From the NCBI GenBank assembly GCA_902552035.1, contig CACDFC010000009.1:1-49048 (forward strand): a stretch of 49,048 bases of DNA, read 5' to 3'. The notes under the pieces were generated by a model that did no database searches, was not told the origin of the DNA, and saw only the letters and a list, made by a program, of their open reading frames with translations. The position numbers were made by a program, and so were the translations under genes. This DNA comes from an uncultured Pelagibacteraceae bacterium (GTDB taxonomy: Bacteria > Pseudomonadota > Alphaproteobacteria > Pelagibacterales > Pelagibacteraceae). Positions 25,232 through 38,166 of the stretch are shown piece after piece. Positions within the stretch are counted from its first letter, which is position 1. Every line of letters begins with the position of its first letter.

Positions 25232-28105
25232 ATGAATTCATCAAAAAATCTAAACTATCAAAAAACATCTTTTCTAAGTAAGGCAAATATCAAATTCATA
25301 GAGGATATGTATGTAAAGTATATTGAAAATGACCCAACATTACCCGAGAGTTGGAAAAGCTACTTTGGAAGTCTTAAAGAAGATTTAAATTCTGTTGCTA
25401 GGGAAATAAAAGGTCCAACTTGGAATCCAAATAAGATAAAAATTGAAATTAATAAAACTCAAAATTTTGAAAATAAAAATGGATCTATTGGGTCAGACTT
25501 AGAGTCACAAAAAATCGAGTCAATTAAATTAATCGCTTTAATAAGGGCCTATAGGATTAGAGGTCATCTAATTGCAAACTTAGATCCTCTTGGTCAAATG
25601 AAAAGAGAGTATTTACATGAGCTTCATCCTTCAGACCATGGTTTTAAAAAAGAGGACTATGATAAAAAAATATTTCTAAGCTCTTATTTAGACACAGACT
25701 ATGCATCTATTAATGAAATTTTAAACAGACTAAGAAAAATTTATTGTTCAACAATTGGTGCAGAGTATATGCATATTTCTGATCCTGTTGAGAAAGTATG
25801 GTTTAGAGAAAGGATGGAAAAAAAAGAAAATCAAATTAATTTTACTTTAAATGGTAAAAAGGCAATTCTAAACAAAATAATTCAAGCAGAAGGTTTTGAG
25901 AAATTTTTAGCAAAAAAATATGTCGGTACAAAAAGATTTGGTTTAGATGGCGCTGAGTCGTTAATTCCTGCACTTGAACAAATAATCAAAAGAGGTGGTC
26001 AATTGGGGGTTAAAGAAGTTAAAATAGGAATGCCCCATCGAGGAAGATTGAATGTTTTAGCTAATGTTTTGCAAAAATCTTATAAAAGAATATTCAATGA
26101 ATTCGCAGGTGAACAAATATTGTCAAAAGAAGACTCTGCTGGAGATGTAAAATATCATTTAGGTGCTTCATCTGACAGGGAGTTTGACGGCAACTCAGTG
26201 CATGTTAGCTTAACAGATAATCCCTCTCATCTAGAGGCTGTAAACCCTGTAGTTTTGGGGCAGACAAGGGCTAAACAATTTTTTCATAAAGATAAAGAAA
26301 GAAAAAAAGTGATTCCAATTTTAATCCATGGAGATGCATCATTTGCAGGACAAGGTGTAGTAGCAGAATGTTTTGCTATGTCAGGTCTTAAAGGGCACAA
26401 TACTGGCGGAACAATACATATAATAGTAAATAATCAAATTGGATTTACAACAAGTCCCGAATTTGCAAGATCAAGTCCTTACCCATCGGATCTTGGAAAA
26501 ATTGTTGATGCTCCAATTCTTCATTGTAATGGAGATGATCCTGAAGCTGTAGTTCATTGTGCAAAAATCGCTATTGAATTCAGACAAAAGTTTAATAAGG
26601 ATGTTGTTATAGACATCATTTGTTATAGAAGGTTTGGTCATAATGAGGGAGACGAGCCATCATTCACTCAACCTTTAATGTATAAAAAAATAAGATCTCA
26701 CCCAACCACTCTTAATATTTATGGGAATAGGCTAATTAAAGAAAATTTAATTAGTGAGAATGATTTTAAAACTCAGATTGATAATTTTAAATTATTATTA
26801 GAAGATCAATTTAAAAATGCCAAAGATTATAAACCTAAACTAAATTGGTTTGAGGGCACATGGTCTAGATATCAACCTAAAAAAGGAAAGGATAGAAGAG
26901 GTGATACTGGTGTTGATTTAGATATAATTACTCGAATTTCAGAAAAAATTAATAAACTTGAGACAAATTTAAATGTTCATAAAACTATTCATAGAATTTT
27001 CTCTAAAAGACATAAGTCTATTTTAGAAAAAAAAAATATAGATTGGTCGAGTGCTGAGGCTTTAGCTTTTGGTTCTCTTTTAAAGGAGGGTTTTCCAGTA
27101 AGATTAGTAGGCCAAGATTCAGGAAGAGGAACATTTAGTCAAAGACATTCTGTACTTAGAAATCAAAACGATAATTCTAGATACATACCACTAAACAATA
27201 TATCAAGTAATCAAAAAAGCTTTGAAGTAGTCGATAGTTTATTGTCTGAATTAGCAGTTCTTGGTTTTGAGTATGGTTATAGTTTAGTTGAGCCAGAAAC
27301 ATTAACAATTTGGGAAGCACAATTTGGTGACTTTGCAAATGGAGCACAGGTTGTTATCGATCAATTTATAGCTTCGGGTGAAAGAAAATGGTCTAGAGCT
27401 TCAGGACTTGTATTATTATTACCTCACGGATATGAAGGACAAGGTCCTGAACATTCGTCAGCAAGATTAGAACGATTTCTACAGCTTTGTGGACAAGAAA
27501 ATTTACAAGTAATGAATTGTACAACGCCCGCAAATTATTTTCATGCGCTAAGAAGACAAATACATAGAGATTTTAGAAAACCATTAGTTATAATGACGCC
27601 AAAATCATTATTAAGAAATAAGTATTGTGTTTCAAATTTAGATGATTTTAGTAAAGATAATTCTTTTCATAGAATTTTAGGAGATCATGCTAATGAGTCA
27701 GGTTATAATTTTATAAATTTAAAGAAAAAAGATAAAATAAAAAAAGTGATTTTGTGTTCGGGGAAAATATATTTTGATTTACTTGAAGCGAGAGAGAAAT
27801 TCAAAAAGGATGATGTTACATTAATAAGAATCGAACAACTTTACCCTTTTCCAGCAAAATCTTTAGCTAACGAGCTAAAACCATATAAACAAATCGCTAA
27901 ATTTTATTGGTGCCAAGAGGAACCAAAAAATATGGGGGCGTGGTTTTCAGTGAGAGATTATATACAATGGACATTGGACTATATAGGAGCTAATAATAAT
28001 CAAATTTCTTATATTGGAAGAAATCCTGCGGCATCCCCAGCAACTGGATATGCAAAAAGGCATCTTTCTCAACAAGAAGAAATTATTAAAGAGGTATTTA
28101 AATAG
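25232..28105 (+). CDS. sucA: 2-oxoglutarate dehydrogenase E1 component
   Basis: SucA is the thiamine-diphosphate E1 of the 2-oxoglutarate dehydrogenase complex. At 957 residues it is full length. The N-terminal segment YVKYIENDPTLPESWKSYF is the region that contacts the E2 core. IGMPHRGRLNVLANVL, the ThDP-binding GDASFAGQGVVAE with a downstream NNQIGFTT, RRFGHNEGDEPSFTQP, and the C-terminal PHGYEGQGPEHSSARLERFL follow. sucB begins 6 nt later. Confidence 0.98.
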   Translation: MNSSKNLNYQKTSFLSKANIKFIEDMYVKYIENDPTLPESWKSYFGSLKEDLNSVAREIKGPTWNPNKIKIEINKTQNFENKNGSIGSDLESQKIESIKLIALIRAYRIRGHLIANLDPLGQMKREYLHELHPSDHGFKKEDYDKKIFLSSYLDTDYASINEILNRLRKIYCSTIGAEYMHISDPVEKVWFRERMEKKENQINFTLNGKKAILNKIIQAEGFEKFLAKKYVGTKRFGLDGAESLIPALEQIIKRGGQLGVKEVKIGMPHRGRLNVLANVLQKSYKRIFNEFAGEQILSKEDSAGDVKYHLGASSDREFDGNSVHVSLTDNPSHLEAVNPVVLGQTRAKQFFHKDKERKKVIPILIHGDASFAGQGVVAECFAMSGLKGHNTGGTIHIIVNNQIGFTTSPEFARSSPYPSDLGKIVDAPILHCNGDDPEAVVHCAKIAIEFRQKFNKDVVIDIICYRRFGHNEGDEPSFTQPLMYKKIRSHPTTLNIYGNRLIKENLISENDFKTQIDNFKLLLEDQFKNAKDYKPKLNWFEGTWSRYQPKKGKDRRGDTGVDLDIITRISEKINKLETNLNVHKTIHRIFSKRHKSILEKKNIDWSSAEALAFGSLLKEGFPVRLVGQDSGRGTFSQRHSVLRNQNDNSRYIPLNNISSNQKSFEVVDSLLSELAVLGFEYGYSLVEPETLTIWEAQFGDFANGAQVVIDQFIASGERKWSRASGLVLLLPHGYEGQGPEHSSARLERFLQLCGQENLQVMNCTTPANYFHALRRQIHRDFRKPLVIMTPKSLLRNKYCVSNLDDFSKDNSFHRILGDHANESGYNFINLKKKDKIKKVILCSGKIYFDLLEAREKFKKDDVTLIRIEQLYPFPAKSLANELKPYKQIAKFYWCQEEPKNMGAWFSVRDYIQWTLDYIGANNNQISYIGRNPAASPATGYAKRHLSQQEEIIKEVFK

Positions 28106-28111
28106 AGAGAC

Positions 28112-29425
28112 ATGAGTGAAAAAATTTTAGTACCAGTTTTAGGAGAAAGTATAACAGAGGCATCTATAGCACGATGGATAAAAAATAAAGGTGAGTCCGT
28201 ATCTGCAGACGAGCCAATTGTTGAATTAGAAACAGATAAAGTTAATTTAGAAGTCCCGTCTCCTGTAAATGGGGTAATTTCTGAAATAAATTTTAAAGAT
28301 GGTGATACTGTAGAAGTCGGTGCTATTCTTGGTACAATTTCAGAAAATAAAGAATCTACTGATAAAAAAGAAGAAAGTGCAAAAATCCAAAAAATTATTC
28401 CAAAAGAAATAAAAAAAGAAAATATAGATAATAAAGATACTAAAATTGAAAAAAAAGCTGATAAAACTCAAGCAGAAATAACTATAAATTCACAAACTTC
28501 AATTCAGCCTGATGATGAAGAAATATTAGTTTTGTCTGATGAAATAGCTGGAGAAAAAAATGGTAAGTCAAATCATTTTTCTCCTGCAGTCAGAAAAATT
28601 ATTGAAGAGAAAAAAATTGATACAGATAAAATTCAAGGCACAGGAAAAGACGGACGTATATTAAAAGGTGATTTACTTGGCGCTATGGGTATCAATCCTA
28701 AGCCAAATGAAAGAAAAGAAAAATATGGTCCTGAGGAAAGAATTCAAATGACAAGACTTAGACAAACTATTGCAAAAAGATTAAAAGAGGCACAAGAAAA
28801 TGCAGCAATGCTTACCACATTTAATGAAGTTGATATGAGCAATATAATTTCAATGAGAAATGAGAATCAGGAAGAATTTAAAAAAAGATATGGAATTAAA
28901 CTAGGGTTTATGTCTTTTTTTGTTAAAGCATCGGTTGTTGCTTTAAAGTCATTTCCTGCAATTAATGCTGAGATTGACGGTCAAGATATAGTTTACAAAA
29001 ATTACTATAACATAAGCTTTGCAGTAGGAACTGAAAAAGGTTTAGTAGTCCCTGTGTTAAGAAATGCTGATGAGCTCTCATTTGCAGAAATCGAAAAGGG
29101 TATTAAAGATCTATCTGATAAGGCCAATTCAAGCAAAATTGGAATTAATGATCTCCAAGGTGGAACTTTTACTATAAGTAATGGAGGTGTTTATGGATCG
29201 ATGTTATCAACACCAATAATCAATCCTCCTCAGTCAGCAATTTTAGGAATGCATAACATTGTTGAGAGACCAATTGTAGTTGATGGTGATGTTAAAGTTA
29301 GACCAATTATGTATTTGGCATTATCTTATGATCATAGAATTATCGATGGAAAAGATTCCGTCTCTTTTCTTAAGACTATAAAAGAAAGTTTAGAAGAACC
29401 AAGCAGATTACTTTTGGATATTTGA
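28112..29425 (+). CDS. sucB: 2-oxoglutarate dehydrogenase E2, dihydrolipoyl succinyltransferase
   Basis: SucB forms the core of the complex and transfers succinyl groups to CoA. The single lipoyl domain carries Lys43 in [10 protein letters not shown] long charged linker (about 80-150) follows, then the E1/E3-binding domain ([16 protein letters not shown] with [10 protein letters not shown]), and the catalytic domain with [18 protein letters not shown], including the catalytic His. At 437 residues it is a standard member. lpd begins at the next base. Confidence 0.98.
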   Translation: MSEKILVPVLGESITEASIARWIKNKGESVSADEPIVELETDKVNLEVPSPVNGVISEINFKDGDTVEVGAILGTISENKESTDKKEESAKIQKIIPKEIKKENIDNKDTKIEKKADKTQAEITINSQTSIQPDDEEILVLSDEIAGEKNGKSNHFSPAVRKIIEEKKIDTDKIQGTGKDGRILKGDLLGAMGINPKPNERKEKYGPEERIQMTRLRQTIAKRLKEAQENAAMLTTFNEVDMSNIISMRNENQEEFKKRYGIKLGFMSFFVKASVVALKSFPAINAEIDGQDIVYKNYYNISFAVGTEKGLVVPVLRNADELSFAEIEKGIKDLSDKANSSKIGINDLQGGTFTISNGGVYGSMLSTPIINPPQSAILGMHNIVERPIVVDGDVKVRPIMYLALSYDHRIIDGKDSVSFLKTIKESLEEPSRLLLDI

Positions 29426-30826
29426 ATGTCAGAAAAATTTGATGCAGTTATTATAGGAGGTGGTCCTGGTGGATATGTATGTGCTATCAGATTGTCTCAA
29501 CTTGGATTTAAAACTGCTTGTGTTGAATCTCGAGACACATTGGGAGGAACTTGTCTAAATATTGGATGTATTCCATCTAAAAGTCTATTAAATTTATCGG
29601 AAAACTATCATAAAGCAAAAAATTTTGAAAAAATTGGAATAGAGATTGGCAATCTGAAGCTAAATTTAGAAAAAATGATGAAAAATAAAGATAAGGCTGT
29701 TACGATTTTAACTAAGGGCATAGAATTTTTATTTAAAAAAAATAAAGTTTCATACTTTAAAGGTACTGGAAGTTTCAAAAATAAAAACCAAATTATAGTT
29801 ACCGATAAAGATAAAAAAGAAACAATAATTGAGACGAAATATACAATAATTAGTACTGGATCTGAGCCTTCTTCAATTCCGGGTATTCAATTTGATGAGA
29901 AAACTATAATTTCGTCTACAGGAGCTTTAAAAATACCAAAAGTCCCAAAAAAAATGATTATTGTTGGTGGAGGTTATATAGGTTTAGAGATGGGATCAGT
30001 ATGGTCTAGGTTAGGATCTAATGTGGAAGTTATTGAATTTTTAGATCATATCACACCAGGAATGGATAGAGAAATTTCAAACGAGTTTATGAAAATATTA
30101 GTTAAGCAAGGAGTAAATTTTAATTTGAAAACTAAAGTAGAGAGTATAACGAAGTCAAGTAATGGAGTTTTAATCGAAGTTTCTCGTCCAGATGGAAAAA
30201 AAGAAAAAATTGAGTCCGATGTTGTTTTAATTTCTGTTGGAAGAAAGCCTTATACAAAAAATCTTAATTTAGATAAAATTGGTGTTAATTTGGATAAAAA
30301 AGGAAAAGTAAAAGTTGATAAAAATTTTCGAACAAATGTTCAAGACATTTATGCTGTTGGAGATGTTATTGATGGTCCGATGCTTGCTCACAAGGCTGAA
30401 GAAGAGGGTATTGCAGTTGCTGAAATTATATCAGGACAATCTGGTCATGTTAATTATGATGTAATACCATCGGTAATTTATACCTCCCCTGAAGTAGCTG
30501 CTGTAGGCAAAACTGAAGAACAATTAAAAAATGACAAAATAAGTTATAAAGTTGGTAAATTCCCTTTTATGGCAAATTCTAGAGCTAAAGCTATAAACGA
30601 ACCTGAAGGATTTGTAAAAATATTAGCAGATAGCAAAACTGATAAAGTTCTAGGTGTCCATATTATTGGACCTCACGCTGGTGAAATGATAGCAGAGATG
30701 TCAGTTGCAATGGAATTTGGAGCAAGTTCTGAAGATATAGCACGTACATGTCACGCACATCCTACTTTTTCGGAGGCTATAAAAGAAGCAGCTTTATCAG
30801 TGGATAAAAGACAAATACACTCGTAA
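29426..30826 (+). CDS. lpd: Dihydrolipoyl dehydrogenase
   Basis: Lpd is the FAD/NAD E3 that reoxidises the lipoyl groups. The 466 residues show the FAD fold VIIGGGPGGYVCAIRL, the redox pair Cys43 and Cys48 in GGTCLNIGCIPSK, the NAD fold IIVGGGYIGLEMGSVW, and the C-terminal catalytic His in CHAHPTFSEAIKEA. It closes the sucCDAB-lpd run. It may also serve the pyruvate dehydrogenase or glycine cleavage complexes if no other lpd exists, which this window cannot tell. Confidence 0.97.
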   Translation: MSEKFDAVIIGGGPGGYVCAIRLSQLGFKTACVESRDTLGGTCLNIGCIPSKSLLNLSENYHKAKNFEKIGIEIGNLKLNLEKMMKNKDKAVTILTKGIEFLFKKNKVSYFKGTGSFKNKNQIIVTDKDKKETIIETKYTIISTGSEPSSIPGIQFDEKTIISSTGALKIPKVPKKMIIVGGGYIGLEMGSVWSRLGSNVEVIEFLDHITPGMDREISNEFMKILVKQGVNFNLKTKVESITKSSNGVLIEVSRPDGKKEKIESDVVLISVGRKPYTKNLNLDKIGVNLDKKGKVKVDKNFRTNVQDIYAVGDVIDGPMLAHKAEEEGIAVAEIISGQSGHVNYDVIPSVIYTSPEVAAVGKTEEQLKNDKISYKVGKFPFMANSRAKAINEPEGFVKILADSKTDKVLGVHIIGPHAGEMIAEMSVAMEFGASSEDIARTCHAHPTFSEAIKEAALSVDKRQIHS

Positions 30827-30845
30827 TATCTTTTCATATTCAAAT

Positions 30846-32801
30846 ATGAAAATACCAGTTCTATTACCAAATATTTTTAATCATCCCTTTACTTATATTA
30901 CAGAGCTTAAATTAAAACCTGGAGACTATGTATCAGTACCATTTGGAAAAACTGAGATGACAGGAGTAGTTTGGGATGAATTTGAGAAATCAGAAAATAA
31001 AGATTTTGTATTAAAAAAAATAATTAAAAAACATTCTGTTCCAGCTATGAATTTAAACACTTTAAAATTTATAAATTGGTTTTCAAATTACAATCTAGTC
31101 CCCAAAGGTATGAGTTTAAAATTACATATGCTAAGTAACCAAATAGTAGAAAATTTTAGCGATAAAGAGTACCAATTTTATAATAAATTAACAAAACCTA
31201 TAAAATATACTTTATCTGAAGAACAAAAAAATTCGTTAGATGAAATGATTAATAATACAAAAAATTTTAATGTCCATCTACTTCAAGGTACAACCGGTTC
31301 TGGCAAAACAATTGTTTACTTTAACGTTATAAAACATTTCATTGAAAAAAAATTTCAAGTTTTAATTCTTCTTCCTGAAATAGGTCTAACAAGTGAATTT
31401 GAGAAAAAATTTAAAGATTTTTTTGGTTTCGAGCCAGCCGTATGGCATTCCAGTATTTCAAAAAAAAAGAAAAAAATTATATGGAGTGGGCTTTCTTCAG
31501 GCAAAATTAATATTGTTATAGGTGCTCGTTCGGCTTTGTTTCTTCCCTTTAAAAAACTTGGCATTATAATTGTGGATGAAGAGCATGATCAATCCTATAA
31601 ACAAGATGAAGGAGTAACTTACCATGCTCGAGATATGGCAATTGCTAGAGCAAAATTTGAAAATATTCCAATCAACTTAGTTACGGCTATACCGTCAATA
31701 GAAACCTATCAAAATGTAAAAGAACACAAATATTTTCACTCACGGCTTATTAAAAGGTTTAAAAATGCAGAATTACCAAAACATGAACTTATAGACTTAA
31801 AAAAATATAAATTAGGAAAGCAATCATGGATATCTTCAAAAACTGTTGAGAGAGTTAAATTTCATTTAAAAAAAGGAGATCAGGTACTTTTTTTTTTGAA
31901 TAGAAGAGGCTTTTCACCTTTTGTATTATGTAAAAATTGTTTACAAGTTTTTTCATGTCCAAATTGCTCAATTAATTTAGTTTATCACAAAAAAATCCAG
32001 CGTTTGCTTTGTCATTATTGTGGTTTTAAATCAGGTTTAAACAGAAGCTGCAATAGAGAAGAAAAATGTGAATTTGTTTTTAGTGGACCAGGTGTTGAAA
32101 AAATCTCTGAAGAAGTTAAAAAAATTTTTCCTGAGTACAAATCATTTATTTTTTCAAGTGATACAATGAATAAAAAATCCTCAAAAGACTATTTAAAGAA
32201 AATAATTAATAATGAAATAAATATATTGATTGGAACACAATTAATTTCTAAAGGATATCATTTTCCTAATTTAAATTGTATTGTTGTTTTAGATATTGAG
32301 CTTTCATCTCTTGGACACGATCTTAGGGGAGCAGAAAAAAATCTTCAACTTTATCATCAGTTATCCGGCCGTGCCGGTAGAACAGGAGAACCTGCAACTG
32401 TATATTTTCAAACATACAATCTTAAATCGGATTTGATTAATAAAATAGTCAATCAAGATCCTTTAAAATTTTTAGATAATGAGCTTGATTTGAGAAAAAG
32501 GAATAATCTACCACCTTATGAAAGGTTTATTAGCTTAATAATTACTTCGAGTGATGAAAAAAAATTAGAAAAAGAAGCTCTAAGATTAAAGGATCAATTA
32601 ACAAAAGGAATTGATGCCAAAATTTTAGGTCCAGTAAATGCACCAGTTTATAAAATTAAAAAGAAATTTAGAAATAGATTGTTGATAAGATCAAAAAAAG
32701 CATCAACAATCCAAAAAAAACTTTCATTTATACTTAAAAGTTTTAATTTGAGTCCTGGAATAAAACTGACAGTTGATGTTGATCCAATTAACTTTAATTA
32801 A
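30846..32801 (+). CDS. priA: Primosomal replication restart helicase PriA
   Basis: PriA is a superfamily 2 3'-5' helicase that restarts stalled replication forks. Walker A is LLQGTTGSGKTIVYF, Walker B is IIIVDEEHDQSYKQDEG, and the later motifs GTQLISKGYHFPNL and QLSGRAGRTGEP are intact. The eight zinc-binding cysteines are present (CKNC, CPNC, CHYC and the pair in SCNREEKC). The family motif SATPS reads TAIPS here. At 651 residues it is shorter than E. coli PriA (732). priA just before atpH is a common alphaproteobacterial order. Confidence 0.95.
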   Translation: MKIPVLLPNIFNHPFTYITELKLKPGDYVSVPFGKTEMTGVVWDEFEKSENKDFVLKKIIKKHSVPAMNLNTLKFINWFSNYNLVPKGMSLKLHMLSNQIVENFSDKEYQFYNKLTKPIKYTLSEEQKNSLDEMINNTKNFNVHLLQGTTGSGKTIVYFNVIKHFIEKKFQVLILLPEIGLTSEFEKKFKDFFGFEPAVWHSSISKKKKKIIWSGLSSGKINIVIGARSALFLPFKKLGIIIVDEEHDQSYKQDEGVTYHARDMAIARAKFENIPINLVTAIPSIETYQNVKEHKYFHSRLIKRFKNAELPKHELIDLKKYKLGKQSWISSKTVERVKFHLKKGDQVLFFLNRRGFSPFVLCKNCLQVFSCPNCSINLVYHKKIQRLLCHYCGFKSGLNRSCNREEKCEFVFSGPGVEKISEEVKKIFPEYKSFIFSSDTMNKKSSKDYLKKIINNEINILIGTQLISKGYHFPNLNCIVVLDIELSSLGHDLRGAEKNLQLYHQLSGRAGRTGEPATVYFQTYNLKSDLINKIVNQDPLKFLDNELDLRKRNNLPPYERFISLIITSSDEKKLEKEALRLKDQLTKGIDAKILGPVNAPVYKIKKKFRNRLLIRSKKASTIQKKLSFILKSFNLSPGIKLTVDVDPINFN

Positions 32802-32906
32802 TGGGCTAAATTGAGGTGTTTTTACAAATCTGCCGCTTGAAGAGGCTTTGTTGTTATGCTAATTAAAATCAATTTTTTAAAATCTTCAAAATAACAAGGA
32901 TTTAAA

Positions 32907-33461
32907 TTGACTAATTCAAACTTTTCTATATCAGCTTATAACAGCTATTCACTAGCTCTGTATGAGCTAGCTGAAGAAAGTAAAATATTAGATCAAATAG
33001 AAGATCAAGTTTCTGCACTAAATAAGCTAATTTCTGAAAGTAAAGATTTCATTTTAACTATAAAAAATCCAACCTTAAAACAAGAAGATCAATTAAATAT
33101 TATTTCTTTAATATCAGAAAAATTTGGGTTTAACCAATTGTTTAAAAAATTCATTAATTTTTTAATTTTTAAAAGAAGAATTTTTTATATTGAAAATATA
33201 TTAAATGATTTTTTAAGCATTTGTTCAAATAAAAGAGGAGAGATTGAAGCAAAACTTATCTCCGCAAAAAAACTTGATAGCTCAGAAATTGTTAAAATTA
33301 AAAGTGAACTTTCAAAAAATTTTGGGAAAAATATAAAATTAAATTTTAAACACGATGAAAGTATAATTGGTGGATTAATAGTTCAAGTTGGCAGTATAAT
33401 GATTGATAGTTCAATAAAAAATAAATTGCAAAAAATTCAAAATAAAATGGTAGAGGCGTAA
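32907..33461 (+). CDS. atpH: ATP synthase F1 delta subunit
   Basis: AtpH is the delta (OSCP) stalk subunit joining F1 to the F0 b subunits. The 184-residue product has the N-terminal ISAYNSYSLALYELAEES helix and the C-terminal GGLIVQVGSIMIDSSIKNKL typical of the family. It starts at TTG 32907 with AAGGA (32896-32900) 6 nt upstream. It heads the F1 operon after a 105-bp gap, while F0 genes are absent from the window, the usual alphaproteobacterial split. Confidence 0.95.
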   Translation: MTNSNFSISAYNSYSLALYELAEESKILDQIEDQVSALNKLISESKDFILTIKNPTLKQEDQLNIISLISEKFGFNQLFKKFINFLIFKRRIFYIENILNDFLSICSNKRGEIEAKLISAKKLDSSEIVKIKSELSKNFGKNIKLNFKHDESIIGGLIVQVGSIMIDSSIKNKLQKIQNKMVEA

Positions 33462-34997
33462 ATGGAAATTAATCCTTCTGAAGTAACAAAAATTCTTAAA
33501 GAACAAATTAAAAAATTTGGAGATAAAACAGAAGTTTCAGAGGTTGGACAAGTTCTTTCCGTAGGAGATGGTATTGCTAGAATATATGGTTTAGACAATG
33601 TTCAAGCAGGAGAAATGGTAGAATTTTCTGACGGATCAAAAGGCATGGCTCTAAATCTAGAAAGTGATAATGTAGGAGTTGTAATATTTGGTGATGACAA
33701 AGCCGTTAAAGAGGGTGATAATGTCAAGAGAACAGGTGCAATTGTTGACACTCCAGTCGGTAAAGAATTATTAGGAAGAGTAGTCGATGGATTAGGTAAC
33801 CCGATCGATGGAAAAGGAGCATTAGATAAAGGAGCTAAAAGAAGCAGGGTTGAGGTAAAAGCTCCAGGTATAATACCGCGTAAATCAGTTAGCGAACCTA
33901 TGCAGACAGGACTTAAATCTATTGATAGTTTGGTTCCAATCGGCAGAGGCCAAAGAGAATTGATTATTGGTGATAGGCAAACTGGTAAAACTGCTGTTGC
34001 GATAGATGCAATAATAAACCAGAAAAAAATTAATGAGTCTAATGACGAAAAACAAAAATTATATTGTGTTTATGTAGCAATAGGTCAAAAAAGATCTACC
34101 GTCAGACAAATTGAGAAGACTTTAGAAGAAGCTGGTGCAATGGAATATACTACCATTGTTGCTGCAACTGCGTCTGATGCAGCACCTCTTCAGTTTTTAG
34201 CACCATATACTGGTTGTGCAATGGGAGAATATTTTAGAGATAATGGTATGCATGCTTTAATCATTTATGACGATCTATCAAAACAGGCTGTAGCATATAG
34301 ACAAATGTCACTTTTATTAAGAAGACCTCCTGGTAGAGAGGCATATCCAGGAGATGTATTTTACTTACATAGTAGATTGCTTGAGAGAGCAGCAAAACTT
34401 GGTGACGAGCATGGCGGAGGTTCTTTGACTGCTTTACCAATAATAGAAACACAAGGAGGTGACGTCTCTGCATTTATACCTACAAACGTAATATCTATTA
34501 CTGATGGTCAAATATTTTTGGAAACGGAATTATTTAATCAGGGAATTAGACCAGCAATAAATGTAGGATTATCAGTTTCAAGAGTTGGATCATCTGCACA
34601 AACAAAAGCAATGAAAAAAGTTTCTGGATCCATGAAACTTGAACTTGCTCAATATAGAGAGATGGCTGCATTTGCTCAATTTGGATCTGATTTAGATGCC
34701 TCAACTCAAAAATTGTTAAATAGAGGTTCAAAATTAACTGAGCTATTAAAACAAAAACAATATTCACCTATGACAGTAGCAGAACAAGTAATTTCAGTTT
34801 ACTGTGGTGTTAAAGGACATTTAGATGATATTGAGCAAAAAAATATTGCAGAATTTGAGAAAAAAATAATAGACAAGTGTAAGTCTGAAAAACCAGAAAT
34901 ATTAGATTCTATAAAGAGCTCTGGAAAGCTTGAGGAAAATGTAGAGAAATTATTAACCGAGATTATAACTGAACTAAAAAAAAACTTTAAATCTTAA
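33462..34997 (+). CDS. atpA: ATP synthase F1 alpha subunit
   Basis: This is the non-catalytic nucleotide-binding subunit of the F1 hexamer. The 511 residues contain the P-loop [12 protein letters not shown], the family signature [14 protein letters not shown], and the arginine-finger region in that segment. It starts at the base right after the atpH stop, and atpG follows after one base, so the operon is tightly packed. Confidence 0.99.
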   Translation: MEINPSEVTKILKEQIKKFGDKTEVSEVGQVLSVGDGIARIYGLDNVQAGEMVEFSDGSKGMALNLESDNVGVVIFGDDKAVKEGDNVKRTGAIVDTPVGKELLGRVVDGLGNPIDGKGALDKGAKRSRVEVKAPGIIPRKSVSEPMQTGLKSIDSLVPIGRGQRELIIGDRQTGKTAVAIDAIINQKKINESNDEKQKLYCVYVAIGQKRSTVRQIEKTLEEAGAMEYTTIVAATASDAAPLQFLAPYTGCAMGEYFRDNGMHALIIYDDLSKQAVAYRQMSLLLRRPPGREAYPGDVFYLHSRLLERAAKLGDEHGGGSLTALPIIETQGGDVSAFIPTNVISITDGQIFLETELFNQGIRPAINVGLSVSRVGSSAQTKAMKKVSGSMKLELAQYREMAAFAQFGSDLDASTQKLLNRGSKLTELLKQKQYSPMTVAEQVISVYCGVKGHLDDIEQKNIAEFEKKIIDKCKSEKPEILDSIKSSGKLEENVEKLLTEIITELKKNFKS

Positions 34998-34998
34998 A

Positions 34999-37297
<2,299 letters not shown>

Positions 37298-37298
<1 letters not shown>

Positions 37299-37696
37299 TG
37301 AGTGAAACTTTTAATATTGAAATAGTAAACCCGGAAAAATCTTTTTTAAAAAAAGAAAATGTTTCAGAAGTTGTAGTGCCTGCTTTCGAAGGTGAACTAG
37401 GAATTTTGAAAGATCATATTTCAATTATTTCTTTTTTAAAACCAGGTATAATAAAAATTTTTAGTGGAGCAGAAGAAGAAAGATTTTATATTGATGATGG
37501 AATAGTTGAATTTAAAGATAATTCTCTTTCAATTCTTACAAGCTCAATCTTTGATATTAAAAATCTAGATAAAAATCATATAAGTAATTCAATATCAGAA
37601 GCTGAAAAAGAATTATCAAGTAACGAAATTGATGATCAAAAAAGATTTTTATTAAATCATAAAGTTGAAGTTTTAAAATCTTTATCTCTAAATTAA
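37298..37696 (+). CDS. atpC: ATP synthase F1 epsilon subunit
   Basis: AtpC is the central-stalk subunit that couples and inhibits the motor. The 132 residues hold the N-terminal beta sandwich (FNIEIVNPEKSFL, VVVPAFEGELGILKDHISII) and a short C-terminal helical part. It ends the atpHAGDC operon, and its TAA is shared through TTAA (37693-37696) with the convergent rppH stop. Confidence 0.95.
37693..37696. other. TTAA shared by convergent atpC and rppH stops
   Basis: One TTAA provides TAA stops on both strands, exactly as at 14918-14921 and 48859-48862. There is no intergenic space for a terminator after the ATP synthase operon. Confidence 0.9.
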
Positions 37697-38166
37697 ACAA
37701 TTTTTATTAATTCTTTTTGTATATGACGATATACATCAAGTTTAAAATCTACAACTTTGTCAGAAAGATTTTCAATATTTATCCATTTCCACTCTAAAAA
37801 TTCTGGCTTTTTTGTTTTAATATTAATTTCTGTTTCTTCTCCATTGAATTTTGTAATAAACCATTTTTGTTTTTGGCCCTTATATTTACCTTTCCAAATA
37901 ATACCTAATAAATGATTTGGAAGATAATAAGTTAAAAATCCATCAACTTCTTTTATTAGAGTTACATTCTTAATACTAGTCTCTTCCTCCAACTCTCTAA
38001 GAGCCGCATTAAAAAAATCCTCTCCCTCATCTATTCCGCCTTGTGGCATTTGCCAAAAATTTTTTGGGTTATCTATTCTTTTTGCAACAAAAACTTTATT
38101 AAACTTGTTTAATACAACAATTCCAACACCATGTCTTAGAGGTAAATTTTTATATTTGTCTTTCAT
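37693..38166 (-). CDS. rppH: RNA pyrophosphohydrolase, Nudix family
   Basis: RppH removes pyrophosphate from 5'-triphosphate mRNA ends and so starts 5'-dependent decay. The 157 residues begin with the RppH-type LPLRHGVGIVVLN and KNFWQMPQGGIDEGED. The Nudix box GGIDEGEDFFNAALRELEEE is intact at its Glu residues, but its usual late Gly is Ser (EETSI). It begins directly at the base after the ctpA stop. Other Nudix hydrolases such as Ap4A pyrophosphatase are close alternatives. Confidence 0.92.
   Translation of the reverse strand: MKDKYKNLPLRHGVGIVVLNKFNKVFVAKRIDNPKNFWQMPQGGIDEGEDFFNAALRELEEETSIKNVTLIKEVDGFLTYYLPNHLLGIIWKGKYKGQKQKWFITKFNGEETEINIKTKKPEFLEWKWINIENLSDKVVDFKLDVYRHIQKELIKIV

Noticed and set aside
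32802-32906. Terminator or riboswitch between priA and atpH
   Set aside because: The gap has only a weak GCC/GGC pairing and no T-run after a stem. A promoter for the atp operon is likely here, but no hexamer pair was convincing.
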